Shown: piece after piece, positions 1 through 9,706 of the stretch
Position numbering within the stretch: the first letter of the stretch is position 1
Layout of the letters: the number at the start of each line of letters is the position of its first letter
DNA from: Gammaproteobacteria bacterium
GTDB taxonomy: Bacteria; Pseudomonadota; Gammaproteobacteria; Pseudomonadales; Pseudohongiellaceae
Reading direction: 5' to 3'
Length of the DNA stretch: 64,000 nt
NCBI GenBank assembly: GCA_009692305.1
Contig: SHZK01000006.1
Span: 62,001-126,000, forward strand
Notes under the pieces: model-generated
The model's input: only the letters and a program-made list of their open reading frames with translations
The model's database searches: none
What the model was told of the DNA's origin: nothing
Position numbers and translations under genes: made by a program

Positions 1-105
1 GGAGATGAAGCCGACTCTCTTGCCTTTCAAGGAACTGATTCCTTTCGCTGGTTGAATTTCCTGCAGGTTGGATTCGCTGGTGGGGTCCAATACCTGAATT
101 GTCAT
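1..105 (-). CDS. N-terminus of a possible UGSC-family (seleno)protein, truncated by the window edge
   Basis: Reverse complement of 1-105 reads ATG... MTIQVLDPTSESNLQEIQPAKGISSLKGKRVGFIS, open to the window edge. The 'LDPT...LxGKRVGxxS' start resembles UGSC-family proteins; the diagnostic motif lies outside the window. Confidence 0.45.
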   Translation of the reverse strand, partial: MTIQVLDPTSESNLQEIQPAKGISSLKGKRVGFIS

Positions 106-174
106 AGTGAAAAGTCTTCCAATTATTTATCTGTGTAATTCATGTTAGCGTTTGCATTATGTTAGCCAAGTTGC

Positions 175-1215
175 CTAACAATCGATACATACACCGATGC
201 CGGTTGTGACCGCTTGACTCTTGGTGCCGAGCCACGGCGGGATGATGGCGCCAAAACCACCGGCGGGGCCGCCTGCCGCGACGACCAGCAGGTGGGCGGG
301 CGAGGGTAGCGCGCTGTATTCCACATCACCCTTGTCCCGAATCACCGAGCCTTTGCCGACGCTGGCCCATTCGGCGCGCGTTATGCGGGCTTTACGGAAA
401 AGATACTCCGCGACATCAGCCTTCGACCAGCCTGCGTTCTGCAAATGATCGCGATGTTGTTTGGGTATCACGACCACATAGTTGCCGGACCAGATCGAGT
501 AATTACGCATATTGGCCCGCATCTCGGCGGCGTAGGTGTCCAGAATCTCCTCCGGCACGGTGGTCCACTCATTCATGATCTGGCGCGGAGCCCCGGCGGC
601 AAGTACCGTGACTGCAGATGCTGCGCGCGGGATGCCGCGTAATTCCGCCAGAGACTGCCAGCTCGATCCTTCCTCGTCCTCGGCAATGCAATAACTGATC
701 TTGCCGGGATGGCCGAGGGTGGAACGGTCAATGGCGCCGGGACTGACTTCGAGAATATTTATTAATCCGAGACGTATGGCGCGACCAATCACTGAAGTGG
801 CGCGATCGCTGCTGCCGAGCACATTGAATTCACAGCCCGCGTTAATCTCTTTGCGAATGGGTCCGTTGAGGATGAGCAGTACGGCGCAGCCACCGGTACT
901 GGCGGTGGCGCCGTGCAATAGAAACTCCGGTCGCAGCATGCCGGTCCAGGCGGTAACGACAGCGGGAAAGTGCAATGGCAGACAACCCGCCATCACCGCG
1001 TTGATCGCGAGCTTCTCGGCGATAATGGGTCGTTCGCGGACGGGTTCGATGCCGATGAGGGCATCGGCTTGCAGATTCGCCCACTCGAGGCAGGCGTTCA
1101 CAGCAGCGGGCGTTGGTGGCACCACAGGAAAACCATCGGTCCAGCCACGACTGTGATAAAACTCCTGCGCGTCAGACCAGCAATCGAGTTCGTAGTGTCT
1201 GGATGTGAGCGCCAT
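175..1215 (-). CDS. Conserved hypothetical protein with GWTDGFPVVPPT N-terminal motif and terminal CxxC (CIDC)
   Basis: 346 aa ORF. Its start overlaps the stop of the upstream gene by 1 bp (TAATG). The C-terminus is ...GIGVCIDC. Confidence 0.75.
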   Translation of the reverse strand: MALTSRHYELDCWSDAQEFYHSRGWTDGFPVVPPTPAAVNACLEWANLQADALIGIEPVRERPIIAEKLAINAVMAGCLPLHFPAVVTAWTGMLRPEFLLHGATASTGGCAVLLILNGPIRKEINAGCEFNVLGSSDRATSVIGRAIRLGLINILEVSPGAIDRSTLGHPGKISYCIAEDEEGSSWQSLAELRGIPRAASAVTVLAAGAPRQIMNEWTTVPEEILDTYAAEMRANMRNYSIWSGNYVVVIPKQHRDHLQNAGWSKADVAEYLFRKARITRAEWASVGKGSVIRDKGDVEYSALPSPAHLLVVAAGGPAGGFGAIIPPWLGTKSQAVTTGIGVCIDC

Positions 1216-2186
1216 TAATCCTGTTGACCGGGCAGTCCCTGTGCTTCCAGGCGGCGCCAGCCTCCGAGAATTCCCGCCATCGCGTAGTTGCCTTCATGAC
1301 AGGCGTATTCGTAAATCGGTTCTTCGGTTCGAACCATCGGAAACATTACTGTCCAGGGTGCAGTCCACGTAGTGGGATCGGTGATGGTGAATTCATAACC
1401 CAGTGTGTCGGCATCGATGAGCCAGAATTTTTCAAGCAGGTGCATATTCTCACTGGAGTTACCGAAAGCTGTTTCGCGGGCGAAGTGTTTCGTTTCAACG
1501 ATCAGGGTATCGCCTTCCCAGCGCCCGACAGAATCACCCTCCCACTTGCGCGGCTGCTGCCGAAATTCCGTTGTATACATTTTCACGGGACGAATGTTAT
1601 GCACCATCTCGTTGTGGATGAGCACATGATCGGCGGTCTGGATCAACTGCACATTATTGTTATAAGCACTCGGTATCATGGGCGGGCCGGAGTTAAAACC
1701 CATGATGCAGCGTTCCGACAGCGGCCGCACTTCCACACCAGCAGCCAACTGCGCCTCGTCTCTTCTGATGGCGTTTTTCGCCTCGGCGGCAGCGGTTAAA
1801 GCCGGAATGCGGCCGTTTTCTGGCGCAGTTACCAGCGAGGTGCGTCTGTCTCCGAGAATATCCGCACCGCGGTCATACCAGAATTCGTTATAGTCTCCGG
1901 TAGTCGAGGTATCGGTGAAGTTATCCCGGTCCCGTCGTTCCCGTTCCTCAAGCTCAAACTGCGCGGCTTCTTCGGCGGTGAGCGTCGCCTTGTTGCCAAG
2001 TGCCTCGGGACGCTGAAACGGCGTGATCGTGCGGAAGTCCCAAGTGCCTTGAAGGTCGGGATGGCCGTTCGCCAAGCGTGGAATATCTGTGGAACTGGTT
2101 TGCGCGAGAACTGTCAGTGGGACAGTGAGTGCTCCAAGCAGGATAAACAAGCAAGCTGCTTGCGGGTGACTATTTTGAATAGACAT
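1215..2186 (-). CDS. Secreted hypothetical protein (LANGHPDLQGTWDFRTxTPF type)
   Basis: 323 aa ORF with a signal peptide-like N-terminus (ACLFILLGALTVPLTVLAQ). Confidence 0.75.
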   Translation of the reverse strand: MSIQNSHPQAACLFILLGALTVPLTVLAQTSSTDIPRLANGHPDLQGTWDFRTITPFQRPEALGNKATLTAEEAAQFELEERERRDRDNFTDTSTTGDYNEFWYDRGADILGDRRTSLVTAPENGRIPALTAAAEAKNAIRRDEAQLAAGVEVRPLSERCIMGFNSGPPMIPSAYNNNVQLIQTADHVLIHNEMVHNIRPVKMYTTEFRQQPRKWEGDSVGRWEGDTLIVETKHFARETAFGNSSENMHLLEKFWLIDADTLGYEFTITDPTTWTAPWTVMFPMVRTEEPIYEYACHEGNYAMAGILGGWRRLEAQGLPGQQD

Positions 2187-2316
2187 TCAAACCTCCATTG
2201 CTGCACAGCAAGAATAAAACCAGGAAGTGACCATAGCAGCGTTTAATCTACGCCTGCGAGAAGGAATTTTCAAGGAGATCAGCCTGTCGCAAGCAGGCAG
2301 GGTACGCAGAGCTGGG

Positions 2317-2808
2317 TCAGGGTTTGCCTGGTGCTGGCGTCGGACCCAGTCGCAATGACGAGAACGCCGAGTCATAGGCGGCCTTGAGTAATGCGCTTAC
2401 TTCGGGGGTGAAATTCTGCGCATGCACCGTACGTATTTTCGCCCACACCACATCAATATCGGACTTTACTTCGGTGATTTCGGCACTATCGGCCGCAGTG
2501 AAAGCCACTTCGTAGAAAGGGATCAAATCGATCAATTGCCGGCGTAAGGACTGAACTTCGGTGCGCAATGCGTCCGGCAGTAGCAGGTAATAGCTATGTA
2601 TGAGTTGTTCGGTTTGGATGGGAGGGTCCAGCGTTTCAATCTTGCCGATGAGATTGCCCTCGATGCTGAGCAGGGTCAGCTCTGCTTCTGCGGACCATGC
2701 TGAGAAGGAGCTCAGGCTCGCCAGCAAAAATACCTTTATACGAAGCGAGCGCGATATTTTAAAGTTTCGAACAGGAGGCATGGAGCGTAGTCCGAAATTG
2801 AGGGTCAT
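2317..2808 (-). CDS. Hypothetical exported protein
   Basis: 163 aa ORF with a hydrophobic signal-like N-terminus (VFLLASLSSFSAWSAEA). Confidence 0.55.
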   Translation of the reverse strand: MTLNFGLRSMPPVRNFKISRSLRIKVFLLASLSSFSAWSAEAELTLLSIEGNLIGKIETLDPPIQTEQLIHSYYLLLPDALRTEVQSLRRQLIDLIPFYEVAFTAADSAEITEVKSDIDVVWAKIRTVHAQNFTPEVSALLKAAYDSAFSSLRLGPTPAPGKP

Positions 2809-2815
2809 GAACTAA

Positions 2816-2863
2816 GGGATCAGAGCAAAAACGGCATATCGCATTTCGTTTTACTCTGACCCG
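2816..2863. repeat. REP-like imperfect inverted repeat
   Basis: GGGATCAGAGCAAAAACG - 13 nt - CGTTTTACTCTGACCCG; the arms are near-perfect reverse complements and intergenic. Confidence 0.55.
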
Positions 2864-2900
2864 CTTTTGGCAGGCTTCGCTTAGGCCTGTATACAGAACC

Positions 2901-3953
2901 TTAGCGCCAGTTCGCGGCTGGTTCAGCTGGATCCGATTTCAGGAACCGAATCAGGTCGGCGTGAAACTGGTCGGGTATTTCGATCTGTGGTGCATGACCA
3001 ACGTCCGGATACAACAACAGTGCCGAATTCTGCAATTCATTGTGCACATGCGTTGCGGCTGCCACGAAATCTTCTACCAGTTTGTCGTCTTCACCACCCA
3101 TAACGAGTGCTTTGGTCTTGATGTGCTGCCAGTCATACACGACTGGATCGTCATACATGCTCTGACCAAGCATGCGTCGCACCATGGCGAAATGCGGGTA
3201 GTCGCCACTCAGGGTCTGGCCATAGCTGCGGCGCACAAATTCCAATTGGGCTGGTGGCCAGAAATTGGTGAAGTAAATCTGGTGGCCACGCAATATCGAC
3301 TCATAAGAAGCCACGCCTGGATCGGAGCCGTAGGGATCAGTCCATGGGCGACTCAGTCGTTGGTCAGTCAGGCCTATCTGATTCACCATTACCACATGCG
3401 TTATAAGGTCCGGATACAACATGGCGAAGCGACTCACCACCATGCCGCCCATGGAGTGGCCAACCAGAGCAACCTTGCCGAGGTCGAGTTCGTCGATCAG
3501 CGCCTTCATGTTGGCGGCAACGAAATTGAAGTTATAAGGAATCAGCGGCTTGGATGATTTGCCATAACCGATACGGTCGACAGCTATCACCCTGAAGCCA
3601 GCCTCAGCGAGTACTTTAAAAGTGGGCGTATACGCTTCTGAATAAAAATTGTGACCGTGTTGCCAGATCAAGGTCTGGCCATTGGCGGGGCCGCTTGGTG
3701 GAATATCCATATAGGCCATGCGCATTTTCTGTTGGAAGCGGGTCAATTCCAAAAAGTGCACCGGATACGGATAAGGAATCTCTTCGAAATTGATCGACAC
3801 AGGACCCCAGTCGACTGGTGGCTCGGCTGGCGGTTGTGCTGGCCAATTGGTTTCTGCAGCCAGAGCCTGCATACCAACAAAGGACAGAGTCAGAATCATC
3901 GAAACAGCAATAAATCGCAGCATTGAATTCAACATCGTTAACATTTCCTGCAT
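2901..3953 (-). CDS. Secreted alpha/beta-fold hydrolase
   Basis: 350 aa with signal peptide, nucleophile elbow GHSMGG and late 'DVGHAPQIE' catalytic His region. Confidence 0.85.
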   Translation of the reverse strand: MQEMLTMLNSMLRFIAVSMILTLSFVGMQALAAETNWPAQPPAEPPVDWGPVSINFEEIPYPYPVHFLELTRFQQKMRMAYMDIPPSGPANGQTLIWQHGHNFYSEAYTPTFKVLAEAGFRVIAVDRIGYGKSSKPLIPYNFNFVAANMKALIDELDLGKVALVGHSMGGMVVSRFAMLYPDLITHVVMVNQIGLTDQRLSRPWTDPYGSDPGVASYESILRGHQIYFTNFWPPAQLEFVRRSYGQTLSGDYPHFAMVRRMLGQSMYDDPVVYDWQHIKTKALVMGGEDDKLVEDFVAAATHVHNELQNSALLLYPDVGHAPQIEIPDQFHADLIRFLKSDPAEPAANWR

Positions 3954-4020
3954 TGTGGTAATGAATGTATGTATGACCAGAGGGGAGCACAGTATTTCAG
4001 ATTACATCGGAATTTCAAGG

Positions 4021-4626
4021 CTATTCGCCTTTGCGGCCAGCGCCTTTGTTATGACCAGCTTTGAAGCCTGGACCAGCGGAGCCCGGGCCTTTAAAACTCG
4101 AAGCTTTGAAACCCGGACCTTTGAAACCCGAACTTTTGGAACCCTGACCTTTGAAACCTGAAGCTTTGGAACCAGTGACTCCGGCAATCTGAATTGCGTT
4201 TCTCGCATCAGACTTTTTTCTGGTGGCTGGTCGTGCTCGGACTTTGCCGGGAACAGAATTGGATTCTGATGGCGGTGAAGCCGCAGCGGGTTTTGATACT
4301 GCGAACTTGATGAATAACTTTTCATTGCCGAATTCGATGGTATCACCGGCAACGATCTGCCTGCGCTTGCGGGTTTCGGGCTTGCCATTTACTACCACAT
4401 GCCCAGATCCAACTGCCGCTTTGGCTTCGGCGCCACTGCCAGCCAGATTTTCAAACTTCAGTATCTTGTATAACTCAACCGGCTCCCTGGAGATTTCGAC
4501 TATGCGAAATCCGGCGGGTGCTGCCATCAGCTTTTTGCCGGTGGTGGTAGTGGTGTCTGTTGGCGTCTTTGTAGTCGACGTTACGGAAGTTGGTGTAATA
4601 GTAGTAGCTGTCATTTCTGGTTTCAC
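4021..4626 (-). CDS. RNA-binding S4 domain protein with repetitive basic C-terminal tail
   Basis: S4-like core ELYKILKFENLAGSGAEAKAAVGSGHVVVNGKPETRKRRQIVAGDTIEFG; tail of FKGxG pentapeptide repeats. Confidence 0.75.
   Translation of the reverse strand: MKPEMTATTITPTSVTSTTKTPTDTTTTTGKKLMAAPAGFRIVEISREPVELYKILKFENLAGSGAEAKAAVGSGHVVVNGKPETRKRRQIVAGDTIEFGNEKLFIKFAVSKPAAASPPSESNSVPGKVRARPATRKKSDARNAIQIAGVTGSKASGFKGQGSKSSGFKGPGFKASSFKGPGSAGPGFKAGHNKGAGRKGE
4024..4173 (-). repeat. 15-bp (5-aa) tandem repeat array inside the S4-domain gene
   Basis: Translation GSKAS GFKGQ GSKSS GFKGP GFKAS SFKGP GSAGP GFKAG HNKGA GRKGE shows strict 5-aa periodicity. Confidence 0.75.
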
Positions 4627-4831
4627 AATAGTTCGCTGTTTGCGCCAATTTCGATTGTACGTTTAATGGCGCCATATAGACACTGCGCCAGGCCTGTTTG
4701 AGCTTGCCAAGGTCTATTTGGGTCGAGTCTTGCGCGCGGCGTTAATGCCGAATGCGCTGTTGAAAATGTGATTCGCAGCATCGCTGTCGATATCTGCTAT
4801 GATGCGCGCTCCCCAGCTTGCGGCCACTCTG

Positions 4832-6214
4832 ATGCAATCCATTTCGTTCACCTCCCTGGCACTACGTCCCGAACTCCAGGCCAGCATTGCGACGCTCGGT
4901 TATGCATCAATGACCCCGGTGCAAGCGCAAACTGTACCGCAGTTGCTGCAGAACAAGGACCTGATCGCACAGGCAAAAACCGGCAGTGGCAAAACCGCTG
5001 CGTTTGCCATTGGCTTGCTCAACAAGCTCGATGCGCAGACGTGGAGCACACAGGCACTGGTGCTGTGTCCGACGCGCGAACTGGCCGAACAGGTGTCTGC
5101 GGAGATTCGTCGGCTCGCCAGTACTATTCCCAATATCAAATTACTCACGCTGTGTGGCGGCAAACCCATGGGTCCGCAACTCGCCTCGCTGCAGCGCGAT
5201 CCGCATATCGTGGTGGGGACGCCGGGCCGCATCTTGAAGCATCTGGAGAAACAGACTCTGCGCCTCGATTCCGTGCAGACACTGGTGCTGGATGAAGCAG
5301 ACCGCATGCTGGACATGGGCTTTCACGACGACATCATGCAGATCATCGACACCATGCCTCGCACCCGACAGACCCTGCTGTTCTCTGCAACCTATCCTGA
5401 AGGCATCAGCGCTATCAGCGGCAAGGTGCAGCGTGATCCGGTTTCAATTCGGGTAGAAGCGAGTCACCAAAGCGCCGACATCGAACAAGTTTTCTATCAG
5501 GTGGAAAATCGCAGCCGAGTAGAAATCTTGTATAAAGTCATCGCTCACTACCAGCCTGAATCGAGCCTCGTGTTCTGCAATACCAAGCAGCAGTGTGAGG
5601 AGTTGGCGGCGGCGCTGGTTGCGCGTGACTTGCACGCATGCGCATTGCATGGGGACATGGAGCAGTTCGAGCGCAACCAGGTGCTCACCCAGTTCGCTGG
5701 CAAGAGCAGTTCGATTCTGATTGCAACTGATGTGGCGGCGCGCGGACTCGATGTGAAAGAGTTGGCTGCTGTAATCAATTTCGAACTGAGTCGTGATCCG
5801 GAAGTGCACATTCATCGCATCGGTCGTACCGCGCGCGCGGGCAGCAAGGGGCTCGCCGTCAGCTTGTTCACTACCGCAGAGCGCCGGCAATTGCAGGCAA
5901 TCGAGGAATATCAGGGGGCGAAGGCACGCATCGCGAATGTAGAGTCACTGCTTGCGCCGCCCAACTTCAAACTGTATCCGCCCATGGTCACGCTATTCGT
6001 CAATGCGGGCCGCAAGGAAAAGCTCAGGGCAGGGGATCTGCTGGGCGCGCTCACCGCAAGCGGTGAAATAAGCGGCGATCAGATTGGCAAGATTACGCTG
6101 TTCGACAAGATCGCCTACGTGGCAGTAGCGCAACAGGTGGCAAAACTCGCGTTGACCATACTCGCCGATGGCAATATTAAAGGCAGGTCGTTCAGAGTGC
6201 GCCGCTTACGCTGA
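4832..6214 (+). CDS. dbpA: ATP-dependent RNA helicase DbpA
   Basis: DEAD-box motifs (AKTGSGKT, VLDEADRMLDMGF, SATYP, HRIGRTAR) and a DbpA-type C-terminal RNA-binding domain. Start chosen at MQSISF; the ORF opens at 4799. Confidence 0.9.
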   Translation: MQSISFTSLALRPELQASIATLGYASMTPVQAQTVPQLLQNKDLIAQAKTGSGKTAAFAIGLLNKLDAQTWSTQALVLCPTRELAEQVSAEIRRLASTIPNIKLLTLCGGKPMGPQLASLQRDPHIVVGTPGRILKHLEKQTLRLDSVQTLVLDEADRMLDMGFHDDIMQIIDTMPRTRQTLLFSATYPEGISAISGKVQRDPVSIRVEASHQSADIEQVFYQVENRSRVEILYKVIAHYQPESSLVFCNTKQQCEELAAALVARDLHACALHGDMEQFERNQVLTQFAGKSSSILIATDVAARGLDVKELAAVINFELSRDPEVHIHRIGRTARAGSKGLAVSLFTTAERRQLQAIEEYQGAKARIANVESLLAPPNFKLYPPMVTLFVNAGRKEKLRAGDLLGALTASGEISGDQIGKITLFDKIAYVAVAQQVAKLALTILADGNIKGRSFRVRRLR

Positions 6215-7414
6215 AAAAATTACCCGAGCCGAGCGCAATACTGCAATCTCAGTCGGTGTCAGCCCCAGTCGATCTCCTAACACTTCATCAGTATGCTCAC
6301 CCAATTTTGCCACCCATCCCGACGCCGTGATATCGGCGTTGCGCAGTTTGAAGGGCAGATTCTGAATCAGGAAGTCACCGAGACTATTATCGCTCACGTT
6401 TGTGAATGATCCTCGCTCCAGCACCTGTGGATGGTCGAACAAGTCTTCGGGTTGCTGGTAGGCGCTGCACGGCACTTCGCTCTGGTTGAGCGCCACCTCG
6501 CATTCAGTGGCGGTGTGTGTGGCAGACCACAGTTCAATTTCCGCAGCGAGCAGTTTCAGATTGGTAGTTCTGGGGCCGCGTATGAAGCGCGGGTCTTGCA
6601 ACAAATCCGGCCGCTCGATTGCCGCACACAGATTTTCCATGGTCTTGTCGGAGACGATGCAGATCATTACGTAACCGTCACTGGTTTTGACCGGGCAGAA
6701 GCGGCCAATCGCCAGCGGTTCTGACGATTGCGCGCGTTGGATGTGGGCAGGAATCAGGCTCATCATCGATTCCATCATGCTGACGTCGATGTAATCACCG
6801 CTACCATGGCGCTCACGTCCTAACAAGGCTGTCTGGATCGCACCGAAGGCATAGGTGCCAGTGAGAATGTCAGCGATCATGATTTCCCAGTTCGGTGGAC
6901 GCTGACTCGCTTGCTCGTTCGCACCGGTCTGGGCGCGGGTATGCACACTGTCAAAACCACTGGCGGCATGCACAATCGGTGCATAAGCCGCGCGATTGAC
7001 CTGTGGTCCGGATTGGCCGAAGCCAGAGATTGAGCAGTACACAAGATCGGGCCGATCCAGTTTGAGGCTGGCGTAATCAAGCCCGAATTTGGCCATGATA
7101 CCGGGGCGAAAGTTTTCGATGACGACGTCGGCAGTGGCGATGAGGCGCCGCGCCAATTGCTGCCCTTCCGGTTTTTTCAGATCGATGGCAATGCAGCGTT
7201 TACCGGCATTGAAATGAGCGAAGACCCTGGTGAGGCCTTCGACACCGCGGGTGAAATCGCCAGCTCCTGGCGCTTCTATCTTTATCACGTCCGCACCGCA
7301 GTCCAACAACATTCTTGTACAAATCGGACCGGCAAATACTGCGGAGAAGTCGATCACCTTGTAACCGTGCAGTGGTTTCTTGCTGCTCATGAGTGAATCC
7401 GGAATTGCGCGCAA
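6206..7414 (-). CDS. CaiB/BaiF (family III) CoA-transferase
   Basis: 402 aa; VIDFSAVFAGPICTRMLLDCGADVIKIEAPGAGD and ENFRPGIMAKFGLDY motifs. Confidence 0.9.
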   Translation of the reverse strand: MRAIPDSLMSSKKPLHGYKVIDFSAVFAGPICTRMLLDCGADVIKIEAPGAGDFTRGVEGLTRVFAHFNAGKRCIAIDLKKPEGQQLARRLIATADVVIENFRPGIMAKFGLDYASLKLDRPDLVYCSISGFGQSGPQVNRAAYAPIVHAASGFDSVHTRAQTGANEQASQRPPNWEIMIADILTGTYAFGAIQTALLGRERHGSGDYIDVSMMESMMSLIPAHIQRAQSSEPLAIGRFCPVKTSDGYVMICIVSDKTMENLCAAIERPDLLQDPRFIRGPRTTNLKLLAAEIELWSATHTATECEVALNQSEVPCSAYQQPEDLFDHPQVLERGSFTNVSDNSLGDFLIQNLPFKLRNADITASGWVAKLGEHTDEVLGDRLGLTPTEIAVLRSARVIFSA

Positions 7415-7529
7415 TGAAGACGAGGGTCGTAGATTAACCTATTTCAGATTAAAGGTGTCTGCCAGGTCTTTATATTGCATAATCCACTCCCGCTTTCTGT
7501 CCTGATTGTCCCAGCTGGCTTCCTTTATT

Positions 7530-8525
7530 ATGTGGTTCAAGAATCTCCGTCTGTATTGCCTTACGCAACCCTTTGATTTATTGCTTGAAGACCTCGAATC
7601 GCAACTGGCAGAGAATGCCTTCATCCCCTGTGCGAACTATGAAAAGTCACGCATAGGCTGGGTCACGCCATTGGGCAATGCCGCCAATGTGAATGCTGAG
7701 GGCGATGCAACAGACAACACAGCGGCAACAACTCCGGTGTTTACACATGTAGTGGGCGACTACATCATGCTGTGTGCACAACGACAGGATCGCTTGTTAC
7801 CGGCATCGGTAGTGCGTGAAGCTACCGAGAAAAAAATTGCCGAGCTCGAAGCCCGCCAGGCGCGCAAAATCTATCGCAAGGAAAAGCGCGAGATTCAAGA
7901 TGACATGTTCAATACACTGCTACCGAGAGCCTTCACTCGTTCCACCCAGGTCTATGCCTATATTTCCCGCTCCGAGAAATTGCTGGTGGTGAACACCGCG
8001 TCTGCGTCGAAGGCCGAAGAATTCCTGAATTTATTGCGTGACACGTTGGGCTCATTCCCAGTGGCGTTACCAGACAGCAAACGCGCACCCAGTGATGTGA
8101 TGACGCGCTGGCTAAAAGGACAGAAAGCTACGGACAAGTTTGAGATAAATAACGACTGTGAGTTGCTCAATCCAAAGGATATGCTTAATGTAGTTCGCTG
8201 CAAGGGACAGGATCTGGTGGGCGAGGAAATCCAGGCACACCTGAATGCCGGCAAACAAGTGAAACAACTGGGCGTGCTCTGGAATAGTCTATTAAGCTGT
8301 ATCATCGTGGACGATCTGAGTATCAAAAGTCTCAGGTTCGAGGAAATGAAAGCAGAGCCTGACAGTTTCGAGGAAGAAAGTGCAGCTCAGAAGTTTGATC
8401 AGGAATTTGCGCTGATGACGCTGGAATTAAGTGCTTTCTTCAAGGCCTTGTTCAAAGCCTTCGGTGGACTGGAAGACCCGAGAAACAAGCCGCTGCCAGA
8501 TAATCGACAGAAGGAAAAACAGTAA
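7530..8525 (+). CDS. rdgC: Recombination-associated protein RdgC
   Basis: MWFKNLRLYCLTQPF...LAENAFIPCANYEKSRIGWVTPLG is RdgC-like throughout. Confidence 0.9.
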   Translation: MWFKNLRLYCLTQPFDLLLEDLESQLAENAFIPCANYEKSRIGWVTPLGNAANVNAEGDATDNTAATTPVFTHVVGDYIMLCAQRQDRLLPASVVREATEKKIAELEARQARKIYRKEKREIQDDMFNTLLPRAFTRSTQVYAYISRSEKLLVVNTASASKAEEFLNLLRDTLGSFPVALPDSKRAPSDVMTRWLKGQKATDKFEINNDCELLNPKDMLNVVRCKGQDLVGEEIQAHLNAGKQVKQLGVLWNSLLSCIIVDDLSIKSLRFEEMKAEPDSFEEESAAQKFDQEFALMTLELSAFFKALFKAFGGLEDPRNKPLPDNRQKEKQ

Positions 8526-8536
8526 TCGGAATTTGA

Positions 8537-9226
8537 TTGAGGGGAGCAGAGTCCTTGAGAGTTCTAGTATGCATTTTTGTAACGCTGGTGACAGCACCTG
8601 TATTCGCTGTACCTGATCTGTCCGGTATCTGGATGCTTAATATGCCGGATAGTGAAGGTGCAATAGTCTTCACGGCAGAAGGCCAGCGCATTCAAAGCGC
8701 ATATGATCTGTTAGTCGATGACCCCAGTCTGTACTGCACCCCGGCCAGCGCCTCACGAGTGTGGGCAAATCCGAATGCGCCGATCAAGATTGAGCAGACA
8801 GAAAGCAGCATATTGATCAGCTATGAACTGTTCGACCTGCGCCGCGAGATTCCGCTGGGCGATGCCTCCATGCTCACCGACCTGCCGAGTACCAGGAATC
8901 TCAATGGCACTTATTTTGCCGAGATGGGTTCCTCCTTCGCGCGCTATGAGGGTGAGCGCCTGATCATTGAATCCAGCAAGCACGCGCCAGGCTATATACG
9001 CACCTCGCGCGGCATCCCGCAATCGGCGAACACGCGAGCGATCGAAGAGCTATGGGTCGAAGCCGACACGCTCCACATCAAACACACCTATATCGACGCG
9101 TCGCTGTACCAGCAACCCTTCGTGCTGGAATATTCTTTTCACCGCAGCAATGAGTCTCAAATCGCACTGTATGAATGTACTGATGCCAACTATGACTGGT
9201 TTGAAGAATTGAATGCCCGGAATTGA
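8537..9226 (+). CDS. Secreted hypothetical protein
   Basis: 229 aa with signal-like N-terminus LRVLVCIFVTLVTAPVFA. The true start may be the TTG near 8555. Confidence 0.65.
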   Translation: MRGAESLRVLVCIFVTLVTAPVFAVPDLSGIWMLNMPDSEGAIVFTAEGQRIQSAYDLLVDDPSLYCTPASASRVWANPNAPIKIEQTESSILISYELFDLRREIPLGDASMLTDLPSTRNLNGTYFAEMGSSFARYEGERLIIESSKHAPGYIRTSRGIPQSANTRAIEELWVEADTLHIKHTYIDASLYQQPFVLEYSFHRSNESQIALYECTDANYDWFEELNARN

Positions 9227-9304
9227 ATGCCCGGAATTGAAGCGAAGCACCAAATTAAAAGAATTTAACCAAAAGAAAAAAAAGAAGAACGAGGAAACTA
9301 CCCA

Positions 9305-9676
9305 ATGAGAATTGTCCTGTTGCTGGCGGCGTTGATCTCGCTACCTTTGGTGACCTATGCCCATCACTCCACGAATGCGAATTTCACCCAGGAAATAATT
9401 ACCGTGGAAGGAGTGATCGAGAGGGTGCGTTTTCAGAATCCCCATGCGTCAGTGCTGATCAAGCACACAGACGAGAGCGGTAAAGAGACGTTCTGGCTGG
9501 TTGAATCGGGCGCACGCACGACTCTTGAGCGGCAGGGTGTATCTCTCGATCGTCTGCTCGTGGGATCGAAAATCAAGGCGACAGGTCGCAAGGGCCGGCA
9601 GGAATTTACCATGTATTTGCGCGAAATTAGCTTTGAAGATGGCTCGGTTTTCATTCCCCAGCCTGATCTGAACTAA
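9305..9676 (+). CDS. DUF6152-like secreted protein
   Basis: Signal peptide then AHHSTNANFTQEIITVEGVIERVRFQNPHASVLI, typical of this family. Confidence 0.75.
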   Translation: MRIVLLLAALISLPLVTYAHHSTNANFTQEIITVEGVIERVRFQNPHASVLIKHTDESGKETFWLVESGARTTLERQGVSLDRLLVGSKIKATGRKGRQEFTMYLREISFEDGSVFIPQPDLN

Positions 9677-9706
9677 CGACTTGCGCGCAAGTCGCCCAGC
9701 TATCTG

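Noticed and set aside
221-1218. Multiple plus-strand ORFs opposite the 346-aa gene
   Set aside because: Antisense shadow ORFs of a coherent coding frame; no recognisable domains.
4002-4388. 128-aa minus-strand ORF with KVRVSK repeats
   Set aside because: It is the alternative-frame shadow of the 15-bp repeat in the S4-domain gene; the S4 frame has the recognisable domain.
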